Source: Rhopalosiphum padi (lineage: Eukaryota; Arthropoda; Insecta; Hemiptera; Aphididae). From it: a DNA stretch of 64,000 nt. A program made the position numbers and the translations under genes. Positions within the stretch are counted from its first letter, which is position 1, and each line of letters starts with the position of its first letter. The notes under the pieces were generated by a model. The model was not told the DNA's origin. It saw only the letters and a list, made by a program, of their open reading frames with translations, and ran no database searches. Shown piece after piece: positions 49,701 to 61,931 of the stretch. The stretch spans positions 24,614,001 to 24,678,000 of the forward strand of contig NC_083600.1 of NCBI RefSeq assembly GCF_020882245.1. Reading direction: 5' to 3'.

Positions 49701-52696
49701 AAGTAGCAAATAGTATATAATATAATAGATAATATTTTATTTAAGTATGTAAAATAGAAGATATGACATAAAATGTTTAAAAAAAAAGTAATACTAAATT
49801 ATAAAACAATTTAAGGTTGTAAAACTATAGTCTTTTTCGGAATTGAGAAAAAAATACAGTTATTAATTATTAAATATATTATATATTATTTACATAGTAT
49901 AGTATTCAACTAAAATTTAAAATTGGATAATTATGATTAATACGATTAAATGGAGGTATTTATAATAAATAGTAATTACAATTACATTTTATTTTAGGTA
50001 TAATAATACTTTAAACATTGTTATACATATACTTAATATGGCAATTATAGTATTAATCAAGTTACAAAATCGGACATTTTAAATTTAATACAATTATAAT
50101 ATTTATATTATAAAAAAATAAAATAGTAAATTGACTATTATGTTTATGTAGCTAGATATATAGTACAATAAAATACTATAAAATATATAATACATAATAT
50201 AATATGTATACAGACCATTAACGTAACGAGCAGAATATTTTTAATGGTCGATTATTTACAATGTATATTCTTGAAATTATTTATTTTAATTTACTTATTT
50301 TTATATTTCCTACGCATTTTGCGACCAAGTATTTCATACTGCTGCAGTATATAATAAATTGACAGTAAAAAGAATTACACATGCAATTATGAAGTTTCTC
50401 AGGTGTTCATTTTAAAACCAAGCTTCCAAATGAAACAAATCGATAGTGATTATCGTTAAATAATGGTTGTTATAAATCATATTTGATGTTTTTAAGTTTA
50501 TCACGACTAATAACGAATGACATAACTACATAAGGTTATAACAACGCCTATAGATAGTGCACCATAAGTACTAAGTTATGATCATTATTCACGTACACTT
50601 ATAACTCGTTTGAACGTGACGAAAATATGGTAACGTTATGTTTGCTGAAATATTTTCGTTTTATTGTACATACTACATTTGTATATTTAAGTATATAATT
50701 ATTATATAATTTTTCAGTAAACTCCACCATGTCGACCACATGAAAAACAAAGGTATTCAAGCGCCTTCTCCAAATTCTAGTGAACCGGCAGAAAACGATC
50801 CTCGACATAAAGTATATATTTTGAGCGAAAAACCGGTAACTCCAATTCGAATAGCGAAAAGAACAAGGACTATGGTGATACCGAATATAGTTAGGAAAAA
50901 AGCGAGCGCAGAGTCATTGCTTATAGAAGACGTCGAAGGTAATGAATATAGGATCATAGATAAACGAAGGTCTTGGTCCGACGAAACAACCGACACTAGA
51001 CAAGAAATGTTTTTCAAACAAGGCAACGCGGAAATTTTACGTATAATGTCTAATGATTCGTTGGAAGTAATGGACTCGGCGTCCAACGTGGGCGGATTTA
51101 ATGTATTTGACGAATTGGCCGGTAAAAAAGTAATTATGAACAAGTTTTTAAACAGTCAGCCGGACGAAATCGCGGTTAAAGATCAATACAATGGTAGCGT
51201 TAAAGGAAATGTAGAGAAAACGCAACTAGAAGAAATAAAAAAAGAAGACATTGAAGAAGAACAAAAGAAAATGACCGCATTTCAAAGAGACGTGTTATTA
51301 ACCAAGTGAGGACAATAATTTGTTTTGCATAGTAAGATTATCGTAACGATAGTGTTGGTTTTAGCGGGGGTGCAGTAGAGAGTCACAATGCACCGGGGCC
51401 TCAAGATCGAGGTTTATGTTAGGGAGGTCTCATTCTCAGGTTAATGTCTTGAATTTTCTATTTATAAAAAGAAATACATAATTAATAATATTAAATAATA
51501 TTCAAAAAAAAAAATTATTTAAAAAAATTATTCGCACCCGTTTATTTATAACTTATACGGCTTCTGTAGCAGAGGCGTGTCCAGTGGGTAGGCCCGGTAG
51601 GCCCGGGCCTACCCTGATTTTTAACCTTTAAGTATACCCAAAATATGCATTTTAAAATTATATTTATATAAGCACACTGAATACTGAATGTAAAATGTAA
51701 CAAATTATTTTTATAACCAGACCTGTCCTAAATTTTGGTTCTAGACACGCCTCTGTTCTGTAGTCTTATCCATATACTATTATTGTGATTCGATTTAATG
51801 AAGGACATGTGTCATGTCGTGGTACCTAATTGAAATGTTTGCTTTTTTTCAATCTGCCATCCCTTTTAACAAACAATGGTTATATATATTAATGCATTAA
51901 ACCTTGCACTGCGTACTCTATAGAGTATAGAGTGTCGAAATGCTCACCGTGACATACTTTTCGCAGGTTTTTGGCGGAAGAACAGCAAAAGTTGATGACG
52001 AAACTGGAGACAAGGAGTTTGCCGGGAGCTAATATGGCCACCCAGACGGAGATGCACGCCGGAACGCAGACGACTAGATCGTGCTTGCGAGTCAACGGCG
52101 GCGACAGGCGGAGTCGGAGTTACGACGACCGGGAGTGTTCTAGGTCTGCGCACTGCCCGCGCCGGTCGTCCAGCATGCCTCGTAGACAGTTGTTCAACAG
52201 TCCGATCATGGAGGAGACGGGCAGCGGTTCGGGTGCCAGCAGCGGCTTGCAGTCGTCGTTGGCGGGACGCGAAGCCACGGGTCCCGGATCGGTAGCGGGT
52301 GGATCGGGATTGGTAGCTGGGGGATCGGGATCTGTACTGGGCGGATCAGGTATAGGAGCGAGAACGGGACCGGCACGGCGGCGACTGTTCGCCACGTCGT
52401 CGGCGTCGTCGTTGTCTGCGGATGTGGCGGACGCGGAAAAGCGCAAGTCTCGGTCCTATTCTAGTATTCGGGAGCTTGACCTGGACAGGCAGTTGCAGTA
52501 CATGACGCCATCGCTTAGGTCCCGGGCGTTGGCCCGAAGGCGGTTATCCACGTCGTTGCCGCCGCACGGCTACAGGGCACCATGCAGGTCTGTGCAAATG
52601 TTGGAAAAGAAGAGCGTGTTCACCATAGCGTACGGCGACGTGGCCACGCAAAAGATCAACTGCAGCGCCGACTCGTCCTCCAATAATTGGGAATGA
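37650..52696 (+). CDS. Cad86C: Cadherin-86C-like transmembrane cadherin, 17 exons, 1274 aa
   Basis: Exons are 37650-37848, 38949-39193, 39317-39400, 40646-40912, 42604-42727, 42787-42979, 43510-43600, 43849-44001, 44753-45089, 46849-47024, 47369-47465, 47791-47892, 47988-48192, 48383-48488, 49530-49657, 50718-51305 and 51967-52696; the frame is kept throughout. The N-terminal MSVWTTLLAMAAVAVVTVTG is a signal peptide. The ectodomain shows cadherin linkers: VEDVQDTPPIF, IDDVPDRPPYF, LDDVNDNAPRF, LDINDETPVF, plus LPENATAGVRV. A membrane-adjacent domain (TGGKVTINSIKP) precedes one transmembrane helix at about 804-826 (FWLNLLLLLAILLAALSLLF). The cytoplasmic tail is about 450 residues, basic/serine-rich, with two TQT motifs and Gly-Ser repeats. 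Conserved blocks such as FETRNMYRL, EAIDGDRGRPRRIKYGL and AEAPNNVVRYEIINGNY point to the insect Cad86C class; Cad74A or Cad99C are less likely alternatives. Exons are markedly more GC- and CpG-rich than the neighbouring genes. Confidence 0.85.
40986..41014. repeat. (AAT)n microsatellite in cadherin intron 4
   Basis: About nine uninterrupted AAT units just after exon 4. Confidence 0.95.
45206..45590. mobile_element. MITE copy B of the same family, in cadherin intron 9
   Basis: It shares with copy A the left block (AATGTAAAACATAGCAAAAA, AGGATAGAACC), the middle (GTGAAATATCGTTTTTATTT) and the inverted right block ending in gtgtcctc then TTAT. Its outer left end is decayed. The core is a long hairpin because the two arms are inverted copies. 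Confidence 0.7.
48281..48348. repeat. Retroposon tail-like segment in cadherin intron 13
   Basis: A TTTA repeat run is followed by GGGCGGAGCCCTATACAAAA. A short simple-repeat tail next to a GC-rich box resembles an inverted 3' end of a LINE or SINE. The class is not certain. Confidence 0.3.
51570..51755. mobile_element. hAT-type MITE, 186 bp, in cadherin intron 16
   Basis: The ends CAGAGGCGTGTCCAG and (reverse complement) CAGAGGCGTGTCTAG are near-perfect inverted repeats. The 8-bp target duplication TTCTGTAG is intact at 51562-51569 and 51756-51763, so the insertion is fairly young. It has no coding capacity and lies 211 bp before the last cadherin exon. Confidence 0.88.
52040..52072 (+). 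other. Tandem TQT motifs in the cadherin cytoplasmic tail (exon 17)
   Basis: Residues 1055-1067 read MATQTEMHAGTQT: two TQT triplets starting eight residues apart in a tail predicted to be disordered. TQT is the core of the best-known dynein light chain LC8 binding motif, and paired sites are typical of real LC8 clients. Binding is an inference from the motif. Confidence 0.45.
52292..52354 (+). repeat. Coding 21-bp tandem repeat, three units (Gly-Ser linker)
   Basis: Three imperfect 21-nt units encode VAGGSGL, VAGGSGS and VLGGSGI in the cadherin tail. The period is a multiple of three, so unit gain or loss keeps the frame. The stretch looks like a flexible linker between two Ser/Arg-rich tail segments. 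Confidence 0.75.
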
Positions 52697-54810
52697 TGTT
52701 GGCTTTCTGCCCCTCCGACCACCGCGTACCTATATAAGCTGTAGATGTATGTCATTGTGATGACACTAAAATATTATTCAATCGCGACCGAAAATCAATA
52801 TATTATTATAATATTGTTATTATTATATTCGTACACAATATAAACATACATATATATATATTTATATATTACTTATTTAATTATATTAGCAGAATTTTAT
52901 TTTATTTTGTTATATCTATACTTATATATTTTGACGTTTACTTATTTTTGTTTAAATATATTATACAAAACTATTTCAATTGAAAACGTCTATTATTTTT
53001 TTTTTAATATTTATCACGCCACATGACATTTTGGACATTTTTTAGGAAAAAAAGTCTATTACTTATTGCAGTATTATGGTTTGGATAAATTATTATTAGC
53101 AACACAACATTATAGATTTAATACCAAGTATAATTTGTTTATTAAGTATACATACTGCATAGGAATAGGTTTAGCTGGGTATAACTCGGGCACGTCGCAC
53201 ATTTTATACTTATTAATAAAATATTTATTTTATTTTAAGTTAAAAATTGTAATCCGTTTTGCTGAAAAAAAATTATTTTAAAAATATAATCTTGATTATT
53301 ATGATTAATGTAAGATAAAGTTACAAATATTTATCTAAAAAAAACATTTAAGAATAAAAACATGATTTACCATTGTCTTAGAAAGATCAATGGATTTTAT
53401 GGCTATGATTTGGTTTCGGCGTACCGGTAATATATCATAATACAAAATATTAATATATATGCGCTTGATTAAATGGAATGGTATATGTATGTATCTACAT
53501 ATTTTTTTTACATATCATTTATCGTCCATTCAACATTCGCCCAAATAAACTTAAAAGCTTGAAGAGGTCGTTAGAGAACGTGATGGCCATTGGCCACATA
53601 TATCAATATATATTGCCTCCGTCTTACAAACGCGTATAATATGTATTGTATAACATGGAAAATATGCGTTTAGCGGAATCTATATTTTATGTTGTTAGTT
53701 TTAATATTGCTTACAGTAAATTGACACGTCGTCAAATTTAAAAGTAAAAATAAAATATTATAATATCTATTTTTAATTTCTCTCTTCAGGTTTCTGATAT
53801 TTTCATTTTAAAGCAAGAAATAAGAACTAATACACGCAAAATAATATTTTACAAACTTATAACTCAGAGCTTACGTCCTATACTCAAACGATTGCGGCCA
53901 ATAAACTATGGGATGAAAATAGTAGATAGATCCTAATTCTTAATACCTACCATCAAAAGCACATGTATGTTTAATCGGTTGATTTTCTAACGTACAAGTT
54001 GTTTTTAAATGGGCTATAAATTATGCTGCACACCTATGTAGATTATTGTAGGTTATAGGAATAAATGTATAATGTACATAAAATATAATGTTTACGACAT
54101 AATTAAATAGAATTACAGGATATTTGGTCGTATAATACAATGTTTAATATCCACTAACACGACGGATTTGAGTTGTATAAATGGGTAGGACTTCGCTGCT
54201 GTTCGGATTTCAAGAGAGAGAAAATATGAATACGACCATAGCAGTGAATTGGATGTACTAAAAAACTGATAAATATGTATTTAAAATTAGTAAAATATGC
54301 AATAAAAACGACTATATATGTTAAAACATGAATTTTAAGTAGTAAATTATAAATATCATGGATTTAGAACTTAAAGGTTATGGATTATTTTTTTAAGTCC
54401 TCTATTTTTACATACCCACAGCTGTTTATTTATCAAGCTCAAAATGTACAAACAACCATTTAGGTATAATAGGTAAAAAAAAGTTTTATGAAATGAATAT
54501 GTCATCGATGAAACTATAATAACCGTGATCATTAATCAATGATTATTATATAAAATTGAATTCACTGTAGTATAAAGACTCCACTGACCACAACTTGATA
54601 GAACACCGATATTAGGTTAGATTAGTTCGGTCACATCCACGTATAATATATATAATATAACGTATAATTATAATACAATAACTCCCAAAATTTTAAGTAC
54701 TATTATTTTATTTTATTATAATTTATACGTATATGCTTAAAGTAGGCAATGTAAACTCATAAGTAATAACACTCGGTATGTATTTATGCACCGACTTTAA
54801 AGCGTAATAA

Positions 54811-54832
54811 AAATAATAATAATAATAATAAT
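54811..54832. repeat. (AAT)n microsatellite
   Basis: About seven AAT units in intergenic DNA. Confidence 0.9.
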
Positions 54833-55374
54833 ATGCATTTGAACGGTTTTTTTTCGTCGTCAATGCATATATTGCATCAAACTTATATTTGTTGTCATTG
54901 TTATTGTATTTAAGTCCGAATAATAAATATTGAACTATTTGAACTGAAAAGTAAGTTTTGAATTTCAAAACAATAATTATTTCGATAAAAACCGTTTGTT
55001 TTAAAAAAAACTACATTACATGTATTTTATGTGTGATGAAAGAGTAAGATTTGAATTTCAAAACTTCAGAATCAAAATCAGGTGTTTAATCAGTATACGT
55101 ATATAAAAACGTAAAAAAATTCAAATTTGTTCTCATAAACCTCACGATCACCTGTTGACTGTTTTTTGATAATAGTAAATTAATTTTACGACTTTTTAAG
55201 AAAGTAGGGTTTTTACACTCACCTGCAATAAGTTTAATTTATATTCATTAATTTTTAACGGGTGCATATTTTGCGTCTCTATCCCTTATTTCCCTTATTT
55301 TATGTCTTAGACCCAATGACGGCAGACAAATGCATCTAGGACAAACAAAACGGACACCCTGTAATCTGGATGTT

Positions 55375-55396
55375 ATATATATATATATATATATAT
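55375..55396. repeat. (TA)n microsatellite
   Basis: A TA run shortly before a CpG-rich patch. Confidence 0.9.
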
Positions 55397-55539
55397 GTAT
55401 ATACGCGTAACATATTATAATAAGTATAATAATATAATAATAATATATAATAGAGTACCTATTGTGATTATCATATTATTTCTTTCTTTACGAATATATT
55501 ATAACCGTATAATATAATATGTACACTCGGAGAGATTTT

Positions 55540-55730
55540 TGCACACAATGCTATGCGTTTTTGTGTTTGCGTTTTTGCCGCCGAATACTAATCAACCTGG
55601 CGGGAACGGCGGGTTCCCCCAGAGGCAGCGGCGCAGTCTCTTTGCCGCCGCGGAAAAAAACAATAAAGAAATTCGACTATATATACGAGACAAACGCCGT
55701 CCCCCCCGCCGCGAATGCGCGAAAACAAAA
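55540..55730. other. CpG-rich patch without a supported gene
   Basis: A GC-rich block with many CG dinucleotides (for example GCCGCCG, CGGCGGG, GCCGCCGCGG) in strongly AT-rich DNA. Two overlapping plus-strand frames cross it, but neither has recognisable protein features; their Arg/Pro/Ala content follows from the base composition. It could be a promoter or first exon of a gene I cannot see, or a repeat. Confidence 0.35.
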
Positions 55731-58327
55731 GGCAATGCGAAAGAAAAGAGACGAGAATCGCTATAGTTATTATTATATATTATTATCGTAGTAATATCCT
55801 AAACAGGTATAGGTATAATATTGTCTTAGTATATAATACTATATATATATTCTAATACGACAAACGGCGAACAAGTGTGACGTATACCATATTATGTTGA
55901 TTATTCAATTACAAGGATAATAAGAGGTGCGCGCAGACGGCTATAGACGAGGGTGGGTTTGACTTTGTACGTTATAACTTATAATACTTATATAATGTAT
56001 AACACAGGTCTTTTCTTCAACACTTTTCTTATTTCCCAAACGTTTGTTCAATGATGATGTTTGGTACTCTGATCAGTCTGATCTTCTAGGCGATGGTATT
56101 TTTTAAAACCTATTATTATTTATATATTGAATATTATATCCCAATGATTTGAGAATACTAAAATAATATAATAATAAAATAGTAAGTAAAAAATCAATAG
56201 CAATAATATTATTTGCAGGCTTGAGCATATTTCTACAACATGTATAAAATAAAAACATATGATTTAAAAATAAAAGAGTTTTCAATTTAGTCAGGAGGGC
56301 AGTTGTACTTTTGCATAATATCTGAGTGATCAATTGCACTTAATTATGTTAATTTTTTAACTAGAGGTTATTTAACTATTAAATATAATATATATAGTAG
56401 TTTTAAAAAATTTCCATATATTTATAGTAAATTGTAAATATTTAAATATATGTATATTACTTCCTCGACGTTTCTAAACCCGTTGAATTTGATGATAACA
56501 ACAATTTGCGCAGTGGTATTTGACTTTGTATGTTATTAGTATAATGCATTTTTATATACCTAATATTTAAGCGTTTAATATTTATTTTGGATACGAAATT
56601 CGAGTTATTTTGGTTTAGCGTAGTAGGTACATGTAACGCGTAGGATACTAGGATGTATATTTTTCGATGATTATAGTCCTCGAAAAATTGTTACACGGGT
56701 GCGCATTATATACACGCAGCACGTTTACAACGTTTATTTTTTATTTAACTTTCTATACAGATAAATAATATGAATATTAATAATGGTTATTTAATTACTT
56801 GCGTAAAATTGAGCGCGCTCAAAATAAATTGCTCATATGCAGCATTAATATTGTCTATTGAAGATTTATTATTTAGTATTTACTTTATGATTTTTTTCAA
56901 GTTGTGAGTTTGTAAGTCACACCATTTTTGTCATGAGGTCCTCGACATTTTTCCTCTCGTACCGACGAACTTCTAAAGTTGAATATGGATCCTTATAAGC
57001 GTGCTAAATCAGATCAAATTTGATAAGTATAGCCACTTTTTAGTAGTAGATATCAACTATATTTTTAAATTTAAGTACCTATTGTAATAAAGAAAAACAA
57101 TTATTATTATACCATACAACCGGAACCGGTACAAACACAGTTGAAAATGTCCCTCACAATAAACTTCGAATTGCTTACAGTTTACCTAAAATCAGAACTT
57201 TGAATCATTAATTTAATATATTATAAATTATCAACAATTTGAATTATAGTTCATACTATAAATTATAATAATATTACCTGTGCATTAATTAAGGAAATTG
57301 TAATATTTTGTGATGTAATTTTCAATAGTTTAATATATTATCATATTTCATGTTTTCATGTTAATAATATAATGTAATATTATAATATTATAATGTTATA
57401 TTATGTATAATTTAATCACGTAGTTATCTATACGTAGTTTTTTATTTTTAATTAATTTTTAATCCACAACAAACTTCTATCTTCATTTTTATACAATTAT
57501 GTACAAAAAATACAAAATGTAGGTAACTACTCAGTAAATGTTTTTATGCATTCAATAATTAATATTGTGTAACAAACAATAATGTTTTTGTATGTGTTTT
57601 TTATTACTTTAACGAAAGAGATTGCAGAATTTATAAAGTGATGTCACTGAACTACTTTTACATGTCATGTTTGTGTATTGGATATTTGTGAACAACAGTG
57701 TTGCAACTAGAACTTGAATCTCGGGATTGCTTGCTTTAGTTATATATTTACATAAGTTGTAACACTGTAAGTTTTAAAGTTTTTAAAGTCGTGGCTGTGG
57801 CTTGTGAGGAACTTTGCCAACTAAAAATTACTAATGTATAGTAAATATTTATAGTTATAACCTTATATAATTAATTAATAATATTATCGAATATAATACA
57901 AACTTGCTTTCAGCAAAGTATAAGTATAGTCTTAGTCCATGTTGGCTCAATATCACCGATACTAAATCAACACCATGTATTATACAATAAAAATCTGCAT
58001 TTAATTAAGCAATAAGCATATATTATATTATTTAATCTAACCATTCACTTTCAACAAGTAATTCTTTATTAAATTACTTATATTTCTATCAATTATCATG
58101 AACCTACATATTTCTATATCATATACCAATATACCACATTACCACACATAAAACGATTTAGAAAAAATTAATTTTATAGGTTGTTTACCACACAAACTGT
58201 AAGACATCATATTGCTTGTTATTTCCTAGGTAACTATTGTGGGTGTACTGCAGTTATACACTTTAAATAAAGTCCAATAATTTATAAATAATTTCATGAG
58301 ACAATAAGTCGCAAAAACGTAAGAAGG

Positions 58328-58395
58328 CAGAGGTGGACTGGCCCAATTAGCTACTGTGATGGGCTGAAGCCTCAGTCGGGTGGGTCTATAAATTA
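58328..58395 (+). repeat. Solo hAT-like terminus
   Basis: CAGAGGTGGACTGGCCCAAT looks like a hAT end and the following bases are GC-rich for the area. A short CAGGGGTGGATGGGC at about 32242 is of the same kind. Neither has an identifiable partner. Confidence 0.3.
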
Positions 58396-58689
58396 TGTTT
58401 TTGTTGTCGTTTTTACCAAAAACATAATCAGCCGCAAGCGAGAGCGAACGGTATACTTACGTACACATTGCGTTACAGGTGTTGGTGTAAATCTGAGCCA
58501 ACTGATTATTAAGATTTTGAAGGTTTTTTTTTTTGATAGTCGTCAAAATATTTCCATAAAGATATTTACGATATACTCGTAATTCATCGTGTAAATTAAT
58601 AATAATGCGTTCGTTTGTATACTTCTTCGCAAATCACACTGTGACATAAGAATATAACAAATAATAATTCTAAAACTATTCGCATTAAA

Positions 58690-59265
58690 GTTCGGATATA
58701 TATATTTGTCACGTTACTTCAACGAGTAAACACGCCATTGCGGTGCAATGTGTCGGGGAACCGGAACGAATGTAACAGAAAATACCTTGAAACCTACATA
58801 TACTCCATATACTACACAAAATTATTGTTTCGATTAAAAATAAAAACGTACACGAAATCGGGTGCACATCGAATGTTGAACAGTTCGCGGCTGATGTGAT
58901 CACCGTGTACAAGTCGGCGGTGTGAGTGACGCCCTTTCCTCTTGAAAAACACGTTGCATATAATATATTATAATATGCGTGCACGGACGCACGGCTATGC
59001 TCGAATCCGTGATAGGAATAATAATATAATATAAAATTATAAATATCAAATAATAATAATAATAGTAGTATTAATAATAATGCTTTATCGTATATAATAT
59101 ATTATATTATGTGCGCCAAGTGTATGTAATGTATATATAGGTATACAGTAACCGCCCAAAAATATTTGGCTCGGATGACGTTACTCATTATTCGACGTAT
59201 ATAATGACGTGACCTACGAAAAACTGTATAAACGACTATCACCCTAGTATAGTAGTATATTCAAA
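58690..59265. other. CpG-rich region with CRE-like sites, no supported gene
   Basis: Composition rises locally (58730-59000) and two TGACGT words follow (in gatgacgttac near 59175 and aatgacgtgacc near 59205). The TGACGT half-site is bound by CREB/ATF factors. The minus-strand frame at 58709-58984 has no family resemblance. A promoter is possible but unproved. Confidence 0.25.
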
Positions 59266-59489
59266 AATCGAAATTGTGAATACCTTTTCGTATATCTCAG
59301 GTCTACTCCATATAGCCATAGCCGTTCATTTCACAATAGAATATTCGAGAGGTTCAAATATACTTTAAACGATATTTCGAGAAGTTCAATTATTATGATT
59401 TATTATAATGTTGCACTGACCACTATACACTATACACATACATACAGTTTACATTGTGGTCTACAAGTAGGTATATTATTTATTTATTT

Positions 59490-59678
59490 ATTTATTATTT
59501 GTTGATAGTAACGCTCATTAGGGCAAAGAGTACAGAAGATATATATAACATTAAGTATAAAATTAGTGAACAAACAACAGTTTTTTTAAACTCACAACTA
59601 CCTATCATCAAAGATAAAAGTTGGATAGATGTTCGCTACACTACAGTACCTAATATGAAATTATATTTGGGGCAATGA
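59490..59678 (+). other. Protein-like open frame of unknown origin next to a Jockey remnant
   Basis: After a TTTA microsatellite the plus strand is open for about 60 codons: KSTEDIYNIKYKISEQ, TTVFLNSQLPIIKDKS, WIDVRYTTVPNMKLYLGQ, stop. There is no ATG at its head; a possible acceptor (cattag) precedes it. I do not recognise it. It could be a captured exon, part of a repeat, or chance. Confidence 0.2.
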
Positions 59679-59704
59679 ATAAAATAAATAAGTTTATTTA
59701 TTTC

Positions 59705-60365
59705 ACTCTGACCATTTCTTAGCAATTCAAAATCTCCAATCTCATCTCACCCTTATGAAAGATTGGTACACCAACTGGAGATTTAAAATTAATCAATTCA
59801 AATCTATCCACTCGACGTTCACCCTCGGATTTCTCCCTTGCGATGATGTCTTCATTTATGGGACCCAAATTCCATGTGCTCAGAATACAAAATATCTTGG
59901 TTTAACCCTTGATAAAAGGCTGACCTGGGCCTAGCGTATTAAATCAAAAAGATTAAACTTAAATCAACGATTACGTCTTTAAAAAAATCTAATGTATAAT
60001 AACAAATTTACGCACACTAGTACTAATAAACTACTTATTTATAAATCCTTACTCAAACCCATGTGGACATATGGACTGCAACTATGGGGAAACGCAAAAA
60101 AGTCTATAATATTAACAAAATTCAAACTTTCCATAATATAGCGCTTCGAAAATTATTAAATGCTCCTCCTATCCAATCACTCTATTCATTCTGATCTAAA
60201 AATGCCGCTAGTGCACAACGAAGCTAAAATATATTATAAACGTTTTCACCATCGCTTATTATCTCACCCCAGTCCGCTTGCTAGAAATCTCTCTGCCCCA
60301 ACAATCCCCGGTAATCCTCCAAGAAGATTAAAACGTAAATGGTGCCGTGATTTGCTTGTCTAACT
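59705..60365 (+). mobile_element. Jockey-like non-LTR retrotransposon, decayed RT C-terminal part
   Basis: The plus strand reads KDWYTNWRFKINQFKS, then QNTKYLGLTLDKRLTW, KSLLKPMWTYGLQLWG and finally SDLKMPLVHNEAKIYYKRF to PPRRLKRKWCRDLL. These are the thumb and C-terminal blocks of Jockey reverse transcriptases. In-frame stops (after LDKRLTWA) and at least one frameshift near 60150 show it is dead. The YADD catalytic part and the endonuclease are missing, so this is a 5'-truncated insertion. Confidence 0.8.
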
Positions 60366-61896
60366 TATTTGTTATATCATATATGTATATGTATACTAAC
60401 ATATTCAGCAAATATTGTATCAAATAATGAACTGTCAACTGATGCAGGGATGTAACTCCGAACTCGTACTATATCATGCAATAAAATGATAATTTATTAT
60501 TTTCTGACGCACGTGGCCAATTCATATTTTATGGACACACACTTTGAACAATATCCGAGACTTATTTCAGAACGCACGTCGAAAATTATATTAGGCCAAG
60601 GGGGATTTAAATCCTTATTGGTACCAACTATACATATATGTTAGCTAATTCCCCGTAATCTATATTATTTGTTCATAAGACGTTTCACCGCAAAATCGAC
60701 CGTTACGGTGCGTCGTCTAATATATTATATAGGTGTACCTAAGGTAATCGGGCTGGCGCTGCAGGTACAATATGATTTTAGTTTTTCTATACTATATTAC
60801 TATATAGTATGGCAATATAATATGATGTCGTCCCACGGGTTGCGCAATCCCCGTGGCCCGTGTACAGGCTATTATACATATTATTACAGTCGTGTGTGTA
60901 TACAAAGGCGGGTCGTATCTATATGGCGTGCATGACAGTAGCTTCGTCAAAAGAATCCGTAAAACTACGTCGACGTCCCTTCGAGTACACGCACACATAT
61001 GTGTACTTAGAAAACAATAAAATCGTAACCGTATAATCGAAAAAGAGAGATAAAATAACTGACTATAATAGGTACTATTGCGTCTACGTTCGAATGTGTA
61101 ACACATTTTTATGAATCCCCGAGGTTTACGCAATATATCGATTTATGACCGTTTTTAACAGTTACGTCTTTGAGAGATGAATACACGCCGCCGCCGACTT
61201 TTATGACAACAGATTATATACAATATATACAAGTAGACTTAACGTCGGGTTTTCTCTTGATTTTTTTTTTCGGTAAATATCGGTGCATGTCTATGCTGTA
61301 CCGTATATACATATGACGACAACGGTTCAATATTATACATGTATACAAATACAATCCTGTTACGGATATATACAGGATGGCGTTATTAATTGTTTTCGTC
61401 GAGAACTATATATTTCTCTATTTTAGTATTAAATGAAATTCTATAAATATTCTATACATTTATTTCTTAATCAGTGATATGTAGTTACTAAGATTAATAC
61501 TTGAACTAAAACGCAAAATAAATTAAATCGTTATTTTAATAAGTAGATTGTAAATAGGTATAAGCTATATTGCAGGTAGATTGATACAAATATTTTAATA
61601 GTACGTCAATGATGAATTACATTATTTTCCATAAATTAAATTCATATGATTATGTATACTTATAATAGATTGGTGGGCTGGTGTGTACGAAGACAGGCAC
61701 CCTGTATAAATAAACGTATATTACGTATATATATGTACACAAATTTAACGTGTTCTAAGACACACACTCAAACTGCACCACGACCGTTCGTTTATACAGA
61801 GATTACTGTAGGTACAGTACTACAGTATTACTGCTCTCACACACGTACATTATTATTATATATTATAATATATATTACGCGGGGCGTATTATATAT

Positions 61897-61899
<3 letters not shown>

Positions 61900-61928
<29 letters not shown>
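61900..61928. repeat. (TA)n microsatellite
   Basis: A TA run; a second, shorter one lies at about 62160-62180. Confidence 0.95.

Positions 61929-61931
<3 letters not shown>

Noticed and set aside
55519..55791. A 90-codon Arg/Pro/Ala-rich plus-strand frame
   Set aside because: Composition alone explains it; no domain, homolog or splice context.
58709..58984. A 91-codon minus-strand frame with Cys residues
   Set aside because: No recognisable family, no splice partners, and it lies in a possible promoter region.
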